A stretch of DNA of 64,000 nucleotides. Origin: Sphingobacterium deserti. Its GTDB lineage: Bacteria; Bacteroidota; Bacteroidia; Sphingobacteriales; Sphingobacteriaceae. A model generated the notes under the pieces. That model had not been told where the DNA came from, searched no databases, and saw only the letters and a program-made list of their open reading frames with translations. A program made the translations under genes and the position numbers. Positions 9,501 to 17,779 of this stretch are shown in pieces; positions within the stretch are counted from its first letter, which is position 1; each line of letters starts with the position of its first letter. The stretch covers positions 62,001-126,000 of the forward strand of contig NZ_JJMU01000066.1 of the NCBI RefSeq assembly GCF_000757725.1, written 5' to 3'.

Positions 9501-11541
9501 GATCAAAGAGTGCATAAAGGCCGTTAATTGCTTGAATGGTTTTCTTAACATTTATCAGATCTTCAAAAAGAAATTCCCTCTTTTTACTGAAAGAAATCAA
9601 CCTTTTCTTTGGTCGGGTAAACTGGCTTTGTGGCAGTCGCATCTCCGTCAAATTACCGTAATCGATTGCTCCAAATCCATTGCTAAAACCGTAGTCCGGT
9701 TTGGCAGACTCCTTGTTTAATTGATCTAAGAATACGGATTCATTTTTACCTATTTTGCGGTTACTGTAAGCAGTTACCTGCTTTTGGACGTAGTCCGACC
9801 ATTCCTTCTTTTCCGCAAGTAACACCAGGATTTCAAGTCCTGCTAAACGTTGGTCGATATTTGTAGATAGTAAAAGTCGTGATAATGAAGCCTCAAGTAC
9901 TTGATCGCGTTGCTTAAGCAAAAGCTGGATTGCTAGCTTCCGTTGGTCTTTACCCTTTCTAGCCAATAGGCTTTCCAGGGCAGTAATATCCTCCGCATAA
10001 AGATCCATCGCGTTCATCAAGGACATCCCGGTAGCTGATACTGCCGTGTTGCGATCAGATATTGCTTGTCTAACGACTTGGCGCTGCCAAGACTCTGCCG
10101 GTAGATCCAGATTTTTTCTATCCGGTGAACTGTCATAGCGATGGGACCAGCTATATGCGTAATGATCGGGAAACAGCTTACGCATCAAGCTCTCTCGTGA
10201 ATTTGAAGGAATTCCTGCCAAATCCTGCGCCATCAATACGAAGTGATGGGGCTGTGCGTCGCGAATTATTGCGTCAAAAAAATATTCAGGCTTAATGGTA
10301 TAATTTTTCCAGGAAAAACCTCTTCCGACAAATTCTTTTCCTGCAGTGGGCAATTTGGAGGCCGACTCGACAAGTTTATTAAAGAGGTTGTCAGAAAGCT
10401 CATGGGAAGGAAAGTTAACCAGCATCCAATAATCCAGTTCGATGTCTTCCCCTACATGCTGTTCAGCGTATTGGATTAGATCTGAATGCGTGCGTTCGGT
10501 TTCTTGAACGAAGAATAAGCTGACTAATTTGGAAATCAACAAGCTTTTATCGTCAAACACCACGTTGAGAGCCAATAGATTAGCGGCATCCACATCCGCA
10601 ATTGCCTTAACCCATAAAGCTACATAAAGCTCTAAATTATCTTGGCTATTTATGGCGAGCTCAATAGCATTAGGGTTCTCGAAATAATTTAGTGCCAGCT
10701 CTAATGTTCGCTGGATCGTATTCGCTTTCGGCGCATCCCAACCAAACCCAAACCAGGTATCAACTGCACGCACTACTGATGAAAAACGCGTCAGATTGTG
10801 GTCCAATATCACTTTCAGAAAGCGCTTCAGCGCTTTCACCGAAGTGAAGTCTAACGTTTCTAATATGGTTTGTCGCAAGCCTTCCTGCTGCTGTGCCGCC
10901 AGCAAGAGTTTTTCAACAAGAAGATGGTACGCATCATATTCTGTCAGCAGAAGCCCCCTTATAAGCTCGCGGGATACACCTCCTATGTGGTGTTCGCCAA
11001 GAAATATTTCCTCCAGAATTGGGTAATACTTAGCTTGGTCTTCAGTGAATACCGAAGCATAAAACAGACCAATATCTGGCACATGTTGATATACATCATA
11101 CTGAAGTTGATCCAAGATGGTCATGCTATTAAACCCCGAAGCGCCGCCGTAATACATTGATTTCAAGGTGTTCAATCGCGTTTGTGTATAACACAGCTCT
11201 GGACGTAGACGAAATGGGCGCCTCGAATAACTCTCCTGATAGGGTAGCGTAGTGAGAATGTCCCATATCTTCGCTACAAAAGAACCGATCCCGGATCCAA
11301 ATAGCAGCGTTGCCAACCGTAATCCCTCGGCATTTGTCCATGGGTTTATCGTATTATCTGTACCAAACCCTCCTTCATATGCTTTGAGCATTGCGTAGTT
11401 CGCGTAGCCGTCCTCCCACTGATTACTTATGATTAACCCCAACACTTGATAAGGCCGGGAGAAATTAGCAAATTGATCCTTGGAGATAGCTATTTTGTCG
11501 TGTTGTTGGATGAAAGCTCGCGCTTTATCAGAAGAAATCAT
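6529..11541 (-). CDS. Giant DUF4132/DUF5724-type protein
   Basis: 1670 residues, cytoplasmic by lack of a signal peptide. The N-terminal third (to about residue 500) and the middle are all-helical and repeat-like, resembling DUF5724 proteins. The C-terminal part from about 1330 has the DUF4132 character: LIAHPFHLYDTAQWD near 1406, a QPFKQVFRELY helix, ALLRGRGW, and the closing signature RHVLVRGTLAEYSIHLGSG. No nuclease or ATPase motif is visible. The family is related to E. coli MolR/YehI; the function is unknown. Homologues often sit beside MoxR-type ATPase and vWA genes, which are absent here. Only the 137-residue partner follows it. Confidence 0.75.
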   Translation of the reverse strand: MISSDKARAFIQQHDKIAISKDQFANFSRPYQVLGLIISNQWEDGYANYAMLKAYEGGFGTDNTINPWTNAEGLRLATLLFGSGIGSFVAKIWDILTTLPYQESYSRRPFRLRPELCYTQTRLNTLKSMYYGGASGFNSMTILDQLQYDVYQHVPDIGLFYASVFTEDQAKYYPILEEIFLGEHHIGGVSRELIRGLLLTEYDAYHLLVEKLLLAAQQQEGLRQTILETLDFTSVKALKRFLKVILDHNLTRFSSVVRAVDTWFGFGWDAPKANTIQRTLELALNYFENPNAIELAINSQDNLELYVALWVKAIADVDAANLLALNVVFDDKSLLISKLVSLFFVQETERTHSDLIQYAEQHVGEDIELDYWMLVNFPSHELSDNLFNKLVESASKLPTAGKEFVGRGFSWKNYTIKPEYFFDAIIRDAQPHHFVLMAQDLAGIPSNSRESLMRKLFPDHYAYSWSHRYDSSPDRKNLDLPAESWQRQVVRQAISDRNTAVSATGMSLMNAMDLYAEDITALESLLARKGKDQRKLAIQLLLKQRDQVLEASLSRLLLSTNIDQRLAGLEILVLLAEKKEWSDYVQKQVTAYSNRKIGKNESVFLDQLNKESAKPDYGFSNGFGAIDYGNLTEMRLPQSQFTRPKKRLISFSKKREFLFEDLINVKKTIQAINGLYALFDQHRKHEYGYEGYQGSLETTLLEISLQGMKRLGQEATAEQHLENLPLADVWKGWYNQAALNDFEIQAVMRYIYNHYNDYQQYKELKSFKELYIPTFAGINFGQGEYYYSSDSEKIVHILQQLMEVHSDRVVWAAYKLDILEDSLHHFPEELKTHNFADNQHYCHYEVYWTDFVTNMLYTISVSDFAFYSTEQLLRLYQMHLFVIGQQLAEGKAVSTIQQIIPYLSAALNPEKPVNLDFPAIELLLELFQRGKINKDDLLFLSLISKDLFFILDGGQNYNVQQLKSYTIPKINETLKKNLLTVELQRGDIPTEASPFIEKMQKVEGIDYFFEVLQRMGKENFDRGYSYGINLSKKYTFSRILKRGRPSAEEAYAAFTAALKASNVDKKRLVEVSCYATQWADWVGDYLQIPSLSEAVWWFLAHTTDYMDAEKETVLSRYSTVPKNDFQKGAIDIEWFQRVYANLGKANWKLVHESAKYLSDGMGYRRVKIYSSVLLGETKITETLKRITEKRDKDYVMALGLIPISKNNAAGDLLKRYNVLQNFLNESKQFGAQRQESEKNAVEIGMDNLARNAGFEDSVRFVWAMEAKATQQILKEALVTIDDVDIRLTVDEEGKAELLVNRNGKALKSIPDKLKKNKAIESLKDGKAYLSKQFSRTKQALENSMLRRDRYSPSELRQIMEHPIVRAMLSKLVLYKPDTQQTGFWSDAGLVDSEGKLAPIKDSDQLLIAHPFHLYDTAQWDLYQRYLFKHTIQQPFKQVFRELYVPTADELEQRTRSTRYQGQQIQPKKTIALLRGRGWTVSYEEGLQKVFHKEGYLVTMFAMADWYSPSDVEAPTLELICFYGLRDRELLPITDIDPVVFSEVMRDMDLVVSVAHVGEVDPEASHSSMQMRAALAKESATLFGLENVEVKERHVLVRGTLAEYSIHLGSGMVAIAGRQLALIPVHSQHRGRVFLPFVDDDPKSAEIISKMRYLAQDNKIKDPTVLDQINR

Positions 11542-11824
11542 AAATATTTTCTTTAAGAATGTATATTCAGCAACGCATAATGATTGTTTAAAATAACAAA
11601 TTTTTCAGATTCACCGAATATTTTAACAAGAAATAACATGTGTTACTTCCCTGTGCCCCAGGTGTTATAGCAAATTAAAAACTGCTGTGTTGCGGTAGCA
11701 AAATTGGCATAAACTAATGGCTAAACGATTTTTACTGCACGCGTAGAGTGAAGCTTGTAAGAAATTCCAAAGATTCACCAAAGCTTGGCAGAACATGATA
11801 TTCGCAATATTCAGTTATACGGTG
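11542..11824. other. Divergent intergenic region
   Basis: About 280 nt of A/T-rich sequence between the divergently transcribed DUF4132 gene and the TPR gene. It must hold the DUF4132 promoter, but I could not identify a convincing -7/-33 pair. No small open frame or RNA structure stands out. Confidence 0.4.
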
Positions 11825-11878
11825 AACGATTTAAATCGTTAATTGTAAAATATTTAAACAAAAAAAATAATAGCTTTG
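11825..11878 (+). promoter_or_regulatory. Promoter with a 16-bp perfect palindrome before the TPR gene
   Basis: AACGATTTAAATCGTT at 11825-11840 is a perfect palindrome. A -7 box TAGCTTTG follows at 11871-11878, matching TAnnTTTG, 17 nt before the ATG at 11896. The palindrome sits at or just upstream of the expected -33 position, so it may be an operator. Autoregulatory palindromes of this kind are typical of toxin-antitoxin loci, which fits the antitoxin-like first codons of the gene behind it. Confidence 0.5.
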
Positions 11879-11895
11879 ATATATAAAACGAGAAG

Positions 11896-12081
11896 ATGAT
11901 GCGCGAGGTCGTTATAAAATATAGAAGCCACAAAACGTTGAAAGCGTTGACTGCCTTGGGTAAATATTTGGACTTTACCATCGTCGATTTAGAAAAAAAG
12001 TCGACGGAAAGAGAAATTTACAAAATTAATGGTATTCCAATTGAGAGCGGAGCCCATGAGATTGAAGTGCAAGAAACGTAT
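11896..12081 (+). other. Antitoxin-like N-terminal segment fused in frame to the TPR protein
   Basis: Residues 1-62 (starting MMREVVIKYRSHKTLKALT, with LGKYLDFTIV and YKINGIPIESG) resemble small Bacteroidota antitoxin-like proteins of about 80 residues that begin with an 'I-K-Y-x-x-x-K-T-L-x-A-L' helix and contain an 'INGVPI' turn. Here the segment has lost its C-terminal half and runs straight into the signal peptide of the TPR protein. The similarity is from memory of the pattern and unverified. It could also be a separate small gene joined by loss of its stop. Confidence 0.4.
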
Positions 12082-13203
12082 ATGCGACCTCTATTTCAAA
12101 GAAAACTACCGCTGCTAATCTGCCTACTTTTTATGATTTCATCGTCACCGGCGCAAACCCGGCGATCTGCTGAAACCGCACAGGCAGTCGTAAACCTCCA
12201 AGCAGGGACAAATCTGTTTAATGCTGGTGATTATGATGCCGCAATTCAAAGCTTCAAAGAGATAGCAGAAAAGTATCCATCTGACTCTGCCTACAACGCT
12301 TTAGGTTATGCTTATCTTCTAACGGAAGATTACCCCCGCGCGCTCGAATCGGTAAATAAATCTATAGCGCTAAATGCTGACAATCCAGCCAGCTTTAACA
12401 TCAGAGGAATGGCTTACCGAAAGCAGGAAAAATTTGATCTCGCCATTGCAGATTTCACTAAAGCGATTTCCCTTGCTCCCGAACAAACCAACTCGTATAC
12501 CAATCGGCAAGAAGCATACATGAACAAGCAGGAATTTCAATTGGTTGTGGATGACTGTAGCAAGATCATTGCGCTAGATCCATCGAATCAGCGTGCCTAT
12601 AGGAATCGTGCAGGAGCTTATTTCTTTATGAAAAATTCGGATAAATGTATCGCAGATGCAACTAAAGCCATTGAACTAGACCCTGCCGACGTTCAAGCAT
12701 ATAAACTTAGGGCTGGATCGTACATGATGGTCGGGAATAACTATGATTTGGCACTCAGCGATTATAACACGATTATTTCAATAGATAGCAGCGATGCTGA
12801 ACACTATGCAAATCGCGGCGCCTTGTACATTTTTAAACAGGATTTCGCATCTGCCATCGCTAATTATTCTAAGGCAATTGCATTAAGTCCCAAAAGTGAT
12901 CCTACAAACTACGCGGAACGTGGTAAAGCCTACGCCATGCATGGCGATTATGACCTAGCCATGCAGGATTTTGATCGGGTTATTCAAATGGATCCTTCAA
13001 ATGGCGAGAATTACCGCAATCGCGGCAAAAGCTGGTTTTTGATGGAGAAGTACGAGGCTGCTATACAAGACTATTCAAAAGCTATCGAGTTGAACCCCCA
13101 AGATGCTACCGCGCTGGAATACAGAAGTGAGGCGTATAAAAAATTAGGACAAACGGATCTAGCTGAGGCTGATTTGAACCGGGCTAAGCACATAGGAAAA
13201 TAA
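11896..13203 (+). CDS. Secreted TPR-repeat protein with a chimeric N-terminus
   Basis: The open frame has 435 codons. From Met63 (ATG at 12082) it has a typical signal peptide (RPLFQRKLPLLICLLFMISS, then SPAQT) followed by about ten 34-residue tetratricopeptide repeats with the usual pattern, for example YNALGYAYLL and AIQDYSKAIELNPQDATA. The mature protein is therefore an exported TPR scaffold for protein-protein contacts. Residues 1-62 precede the signal peptide and do not belong to such a protein. The likely translation start for the exported product is 12082; the promoter, however, lies just before 11896, so the mRNA carries both parts in one frame. Partner unknown. Confidence 0.75.
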   Translation: MMREVVIKYRSHKTLKALTALGKYLDFTIVDLEKKSTEREIYKINGIPIESGAHEIEVQETYMRPLFQRKLPLLICLLFMISSSPAQTRRSAETAQAVVNLQAGTNLFNAGDYDAAIQSFKEIAEKYPSDSAYNALGYAYLLTEDYPRALESVNKSIALNADNPASFNIRGMAYRKQEKFDLAIADFTKAISLAPEQTNSYTNRQEAYMNKQEFQLVVDDCSKIIALDPSNQRAYRNRAGAYFFMKNSDKCIADATKAIELDPADVQAYKLRAGSYMMVGNNYDLALSDYNTIISIDSSDAEHYANRGALYIFKQDFASAIANYSKAIALSPKSDPTNYAERGKAYAMHGDYDLAMQDFDRVIQMDPSNGENYRNRGKSWFLMEKYEAAIQDYSKAIELNPQDATALEYRSEAYKKLGQTDLAEADLNRAKHIGK

Positions 13204-13373
13204 CGCAAGAAGAACAGGATATACTACCCAGCGAATATAATGGCACCGTCATAACAAGCGGTGAAAATTTGGATAAAATTAATTACTTATCAAAGTAATT
13301 TTTGCATACTTCAGTTGTTATATTTAGGCACATAAGTGCATCTAATTCCTTATCTTGATGTCAAAAATAGGAT

Positions 13374-13631
13374 ATGAAAATAGTTATAGATGCAAAATCA
13401 CTAATTATCGGGGCGCTGATAGCAAGCGTAGCCTTTCTTTCCATGGGAAATAAATCGCAACCTACTTACGAGACTGGAAAATTCCAGACGCAAATTCGGG
13501 ATAACATGGTTATTATTACAAATACTCAAAACGGCGATTTCATAATCGCTACGGATCGTTTCGATGTTAACAAAAATCGGTGGATAGCGGGTGAGTTTAA
13601 CAAAAATTTCCGAGGCGAGAAAAGTCGATAA
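13374..13631 (+). CDS. Small membrane-anchored protein, function unknown
   Basis: 85 residues. An N-terminal hydrophobic segment (about 10-26, IIGALIASVAFLSMG) could be an uncleaved anchor or signal peptide. The remaining 55 residues look like a single beta-rich unit with MVIITNTQNGDFIIAT. No family recognised. It has a normal ATG start and is isolated between the TPR gene and the convergent G3E GTPase gene. It could be a short periplasmic protein. Confidence 0.5.
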   Translation: MKIVIDAKSLIIGALIASVAFLSMGNKSQPTYETGKFQTQIRDNMVIITNTQNGDFIIATDRFDVNKNRWIAGEFNKNFRGEKSR

Positions 13632-13804
13632 ATAGCAGCGATTCTTTTCAGGTGTGTTGCCCTATGATAGTCGTTTCGCTACGAAGCTTTTAAATGCTTC
13701 GCGAGATGCTAACTTTTGGTAGAAAGTTTTCAAAACATAGTTGAATTCATGCGAGGGAAACGATTTGTGAACGAGGATTAAATATCTTCGTCATTTCATT
13801 TTAT

Positions 13805-13838
13805 GGCCCTATCAACAGCTTCGGCTGTTGATAGGGCC
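13805..13838. terminator. Perfect 15-bp hairpin with TTCG loop
   Basis: Arms at 13805-13819 and 13824-13838 are perfectly complementary and enclose the very stable TTCG tetraloop. It lies between the convergent 85-residue gene and the G3E GTPase gene, just beyond the GTPase stop. There is no strong T-tract on either side, so it may act mainly as a 3' end stabiliser. Confidence 0.65.
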
Positions 13839-13855
13839 CGGCAAAGCAACGCAAG

Positions 13856-15058
13856 CTAAATATTCTTCGGAAATTCATCTTTCCAATCGGTATAGCGCCA
13901 TTCGTCGGCTTCATCGTCTGTTAACAAGCAGCGGTTGAGCTCTGTCAAGCATGCATCGCGATCGAGATCTTGCCCTATAAAAACAAGTTCTATTTTACGA
14001 TCTCCCCATTGCGGATGCCATCGAGATTCAATAAAATCTTGATTTTCTTGGAATGAACTGTAGTGCTGTCGCTCTTGAAGCGGCATGCTGGACCACCATA
14101 TTCCAGCATTTTCTATCCGTAAACTTCCCCCCGCTTGGCTAAAATTAATTGCCATTTCCGGTCGCGAAGCTAGCCAGAAAAGGCCTTTCGCACGGATCAG
14201 ATTATGCGGATAGTAGTCATTTAAATACCTGTACCAACGTTGAGGATGAAATGGTTTTTCACTTCGAAAAACGAAAGATGAGATCCCATATTCTTCAGTT
14301 TCCGGCGTATGCTCGTTCTCAAGTTCGCTGATCCAGCCTGCTGAAGATGCAGCCTTTTCAAAATCAAACATTTTCGTTCCCACGATCTCCTTTACAGCAA
14401 CCTGACCAAAAGTGGTCCGTATTATTTTTGCGCCAGGATTTAACTTAGCAATGGCGCCTTCGAGAATCACGATCGTTTCATCAGCCAGCAAATCTGTTTT
14501 ATTCAAGATAATCACATTTGCAAATTCTACTTGATCTGTAAGAAGGTTGACGATCGTTCGGCTATCATGATGATCATCTGTAAGCGACCGATCCAGTAAG
14601 GTATCCATACTACCAAAGTCCTTGAAAAAATTAAAACAATCAACGACCGTAACCATCGTATCAATATAGCTAAAGCGCGACAGATCGATGTTACTCTGCT
14701 CATCCACATAGCTGAAGGTCTGCGCCACGGGAATAGGTTCAGATATTCCAGTACTCTCGATAAGCAGGTAATCAAATTTTCTTTCCTTCGCCAATCGTTC
14801 TACTTCCAACATCAAATCTTCACGGAGGGTACAGCATATACAACCATTGCTCATCTCAACCAAGCGCTCATCCGTGCGCGATAGGGTGTTTTCTTTCTCC
14901 ACGAGCTGCGCGTCGATATTTACTTCGCTCATATCGTTGACAATAACGGCTACTTTGAGATTAACCTTGTTATGTAATACATGATTTAATAATGTTGTTT
15001 TTCCAGCACCCAAGAAACCGCTTAGCACTGTTACCGGTAATTTTTCTTCCAAATTCAT
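13856..15058 (-). CDS. G3E-family GTPase, CobW/ZigA-like zinc chaperone
   Basis: 400 residues. The P-loop is SGFLGAGKTT (about 13-22). The metal-binding CxCC motif is NGCICC (Cys73, Cys75, Cys76), and the guanine-specificity motif is NKTDLL. The C-terminal CobW_C domain follows from about 265. COG0523 proteins of this type load metal, usually zinc, into client enzymes when zinc is scarce. The likely role in zinc comes from its neighbour, a TonB receptor, and from the shared GCAAC-N3-GTTGC operator in its promoter. Confidence 0.88.
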   Translation of the reverse strand: MNLEEKLPVTVLSGFLGAGKTTLLNHVLHNKVNLKVAVIVNDMSEVNIDAQLVEKENTLSRTDERLVEMSNGCICCTLREDLMLEVERLAKERKFDYLLIESTGISEPIPVAQTFSYVDEQSNIDLSRFSYIDTMVTVVDCFNFFKDFGSMDTLLDRSLTDDHHDSRTIVNLLTDQVEFANVIILNKTDLLADETIVILEGAIAKLNPGAKIIRTTFGQVAVKEIVGTKMFDFEKAASSAGWISELENEHTPETEEYGISSFVFRSEKPFHPQRWYRYLNDYYPHNLIRAKGLFWLASRPEMAINFSQAGGSLRIENAGIWWSSMPLQERQHYSSFQENQDFIESRWHPQWGDRKIELVFIGQDLDRDACLTELNRCLLTDDEADEWRYTDWKDEFPKNI

Positions 15059-15148
15059 GTGTAGAGCTATGATATTATCAATCTGATTGGTGATGTCGAT
15101 GCCTCTTGCTTTTTGATTATAAAGGTGAAGTCGCTCGTATCACATTTT

Positions 15149-15190
15149 CAAATGTAATCAATAAAAAAAATAAAAGCAACATTGTTGCTT
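15149..15190 (-). promoter_or_regulatory. G3E GTPase promoter with Zur-type palindrome
   Basis: The -7 box TACATTTG (15149-15156, minus strand) matches TAnnTTTG. TTG of the palindrome lies 20 nt upstream at the -33 position. That palindrome, AGCAAC-ATT-GTTGCT (15175-15189), therefore covers the -33 element. The TonB receptor promoter at 17699-17737 has the same layout. This is the geometry of a repressor site. Assignment to Zur is inferred from the regulated genes. Confidence 0.6.
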
Positions 15191-15208
15191 TTATTTTTTT
15201 TATTGATT
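15156..15208 (-). terminator. Perfect 25-bp hairpin between the TonB receptor and the G3E GTPase gene
   Basis: Arms 15156-15180 and 15184-15208 are exact reverse complements around a 3-nt loop; each contains a run of eight A or T. It lies about 87 nt after the TonB receptor stop and is a likely terminator for that gene. Its top coincides with the operator palindrome of the GTPase promoter, so one sequence seems to serve as both an RNA hairpin and a DNA operator. Confidence 0.6.
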
Positions 15209-15294
15209 TATCCTTGTGATTTCTCTGGCATAAGTTAGCAGGCTAATCCAATGTTTCGGATATTGGAAGTATTTATTATTATTTCCCACACGCG

Positions 15295-17679
15295 CTATAA
15301 ATAAAACTTCAGCCCAAGCGTAATATTTCGACCTGGTAGCGGAGCGAGATATTTTAGCATGGAGTTTTGCGGCCGCGCTTCTTGATTGAGAAGATTTTGT
15401 CCGCGCAATGAGCAGCTCACGTTTCGGCCTATGATCTTAAAATTGTATCCAATGTCCGCGCGCAGCATGGAGTAAGCGGACATTGGTCGTTCAATGTTGA
15501 TATTTTTTCCAAGAAACCTTTGTTCTAGATAATGCTCAAATATAGCGTTGACATCAAAACGGTGGTAATGCAGTACAATGGCTCCACCATACCTGCTTGT
15601 TGGTAAATTGGGCATAAAATCTCCCTCCGCCCAACGTCGGAGATGATCTTCCGAAGTATTGATATTTTTAACAAGATCTGCGAAACACGACAACTCGATA
15701 CTTCGCCCCTGCTGCCAATTGAAATGATATAAAGCCTCAAGTTCCCATCCTGTTACACGTGTGTCGGAAGCGCGCCACTCTTTTACTAAAAACCCACCAG
15801 AACGAGATATCCCCGTATGTGCTAAATACAGGTAGTTCTCAAAATCTGTATGGTAGTGTGTGGCTTGAATTTGTATTCCTTGCGTTTGTATCCCAGCGGC
15901 AACTTCGTAGCTCAGGGCTCGCTCTTTCTTTAGCCGGTCGTCACCGTTTTCCTCCACTAATATGGCGAAGTGCTCATTGCCTGCGTAAAGTTCATTCACT
16001 TCTGGCGCTCTTTCGGACTGTCGTAGGCTACCTTTTAAAAAAGCAAAGTTTAACAGGTCATAACGCAGTTCCGCGGAAAATTGATGCAGTGCAAAATCAC
16101 GAGGTGCAAGTTTTCCGCCCGCAAGGCCTCGGCTCGGTTTATACTGCTTATCCGTCAATTTACGGCGTGCTACACGGTCATGCCTATAACCGACGTCAAG
16201 CAATAAATTTTTCCAAGCGACATGTTGTGTGGTAAACAGTCCAATTTCACGGCTTAAATTATTTGGTAGATATCGCCGCAGCCCGTCGCCTTGAAGCTTC
16301 ATGTGCGCAAGCTCGATACCATGTAGGCCAGACCAGTATTTACTGAACCGGTGTTGCGCTTCCATCCGAAGACCATGCCTATAGCTTTCCATAGTATTTA
16401 CCCGATATATGCCTACAAGCTCCCGATCATCGGCATACTGGAACATATACTTTATGCTTAGCTCGGTGAAGATCGATGATCTTGGTTGGATGGCACTCTC
16501 CAATTGCATGGAATGCGTGAGCGCACGAGTATTTATAGGCTGATAATCAATAATTTGTTCTACCGGCTCATGCGTGTGCTTAGGTTTCGTAGCAAGCGCA
16601 AATCCTGGAATACCATAATAACCTTCCATTGCCCGGTATCCTAAACCTATGCGTAAGCTGTCTTTTATATAACTACTACCGAGATTGATAAATCGACTAT
16701 CGGCATGACTGTTAGGCATTACGCCAAATCGCACTGGATGAAAGTCTGTAATGCCATGCACGACAGTGCTGTATAAAGGTGTTGATGGATCTTGCCCCGC
16801 CACGTACTTATCGTTCGCAGGATTGGCAACGAGCTGTCCGCCTATGCTGGAAAACTTATCGAAGGTATACAGCTCAGCCTCGGACAAGCCCCAAGCAGGA
16901 TCATTGAGGTTATCAAGCACAAACTGGCTGATGTAAGGGTATAGACTCAAATTTCGTATACTTTCCCTATGCACATTCACCTGCGCCATATCCGCTGTGA
17001 GGTGATCGATAGATGGGTCGTAAGCGATTGCTGCCTTTGTGTTTCCTGGGATTTTTAGATCAGCATGTCGCTGATTGGTCCCTCCGATATACCAAGACCA
17101 ACGATTGCCAAGATTCCCGCCCAACTGCAAAACCTGTCTATTGCCGCTATTGGTGCCAGCTTCAAGATAGGCTGAGCCCTGTATGTTTTTGGAGAAGCGC
17201 ATTTGCGGTATGGTATTATCCTTCAAGTTAACGGCTCCGCCAATGGCTTTTCCTCCATAAAGAACAGCCGCGGAACCCTTGTAAAGTTCAACCTGCTGCA
17301 CATTATCCATATCGACATTGATGTTGATATTCGGACTGATCCCGCTCAGGTCGTTGAGCGGTTGGCCATTTTGTAAGATCCGTACGCGATTACCACTTAA
17401 ACTACGGATCATTGGCGCACCAGCCGATGGGCCAAAGTATGAATGTTGAACGCCAGGAATATGACCTAATGTTTCGCCTAATGTTCTAGACTGCATTCGG
17501 TCTAATTCCGTTCTGGACAATCTGGTTAAGGAGCCAAAGGTTGATATTTTGCCTATCGCTATTGCCGAATCTATCTGAATTGGCCGTAGGGTATCTAAAA
17601 GGTCCATCGCCCCCAGCGAAAGAGATATCAACATGAAACAGATGAAAGATAAAGTTACGAATTGCGCACGCATGTACAT
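15295..17679 (-). CDS. TonB-dependent outer-membrane receptor, probably for zinc (ZnuD-like)
   Basis: About 794 residues from ATG 17679 (MYMRAQFVTLS..., a signal peptide). The open frame extends to 17727, but the -7 promoter box lies inside that extension and its first codon is TTG, so the downstream ATG is preferred. The plug domain follows the signal: TLGETLGHIPGV, RILQNGQPLNDLSGI, VELYKGSAAVLYGG and IGGAVNL. The C-terminal barrel ends ITLGLKFYL, with the expected terminal aromatic. There is no carboxypeptidase-like SusC extension. The plug resembles ZnuD-type receptors. Zinc is inferred from the shared operator with the G3E GTPase. Confidence 0.85.
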   Translation of the reverse strand: MYMRAQFVTLSFICFMLISLSLGAMDLLDTLRPIQIDSAIAIGKISTFGSLTRLSRTELDRMQSRTLGETLGHIPGVQHSYFGPSAGAPMIRSLSGNRVRILQNGQPLNDLSGISPNININVDMDNVQQVELYKGSAAVLYGGKAIGGAVNLKDNTIPQMRFSKNIQGSAYLEAGTNSGNRQVLQLGGNLGNRWSWYIGGTNQRHADLKIPGNTKAAIAYDPSIDHLTADMAQVNVHRESIRNLSLYPYISQFVLDNLNDPAWGLSEAELYTFDKFSSIGGQLVANPANDKYVAGQDPSTPLYSTVVHGITDFHPVRFGVMPNSHADSRFINLGSSYIKDSLRIGLGYRAMEGYYGIPGFALATKPKHTHEPVEQIIDYQPINTRALTHSMQLESAIQPRSSIFTELSIKYMFQYADDRELVGIYRVNTMESYRHGLRMEAQHRFSKYWSGLHGIELAHMKLQGDGLRRYLPNNLSREIGLFTTQHVAWKNLLLDVGYRHDRVARRKLTDKQYKPSRGLAGGKLAPRDFALHQFSAELRYDLLNFAFLKGSLRQSERAPEVNELYAGNEHFAILVEENGDDRLKKERALSYEVAAGIQTQGIQIQATHYHTDFENYLYLAHTGISRSGGFLVKEWRASDTRVTGWELEALYHFNWQQGRSIELSCFADLVKNINTSEDHLRRWAEGDFMPNLPTSRYGGAIVLHYHRFDVNAIFEHYLEQRFLGKNINIERPMSAYSMLRADIGYNFKIIGRNVSCSLRGQNLLNQEARPQNSMLKYLAPLPGRNITLGLKFYL

Positions 17680-17698
17680 TGATTTGTTTTTGATGGCG

Positions 17699-17737
17699 CA
17701 AAAGTATAAAAAAAATCTTATTTGCAACTATGTTGCA
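17699..17737. promoter_or_regulatory. TonB receptor promoter with Zur-type palindrome in a divergent region
   Basis: On the minus strand the -7 box TACTTTTG (17699-17706) is preceded by 18 nt and a TTG belonging to the palindrome TGCAAC-N3-GTTGCA (17723-17737). The palindrome overlaps the -33 element as it does at the G3E GTPase promoter. The divergent lipoprotein gene starts at 17780, with a weaker -7-like TACCTTCG in front of it, so one operator could control both directions. Confidence 0.62.
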
Positions 17738-17779
17738 TTGTTGAATTTTATTTTTACCTTCGTCCCAAATTATTGGAAT

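Noticed and set aside
11129..11341. Small minus-strand frame inside the DUF4132 gene
   Set aside because: Another frame of a long gene with a clear reading.
17633..17779. N-terminal extension of the lipoprotein frame
   Set aside because: It overlaps the receptor gene and the promoter; the signal peptide begins at 17780.
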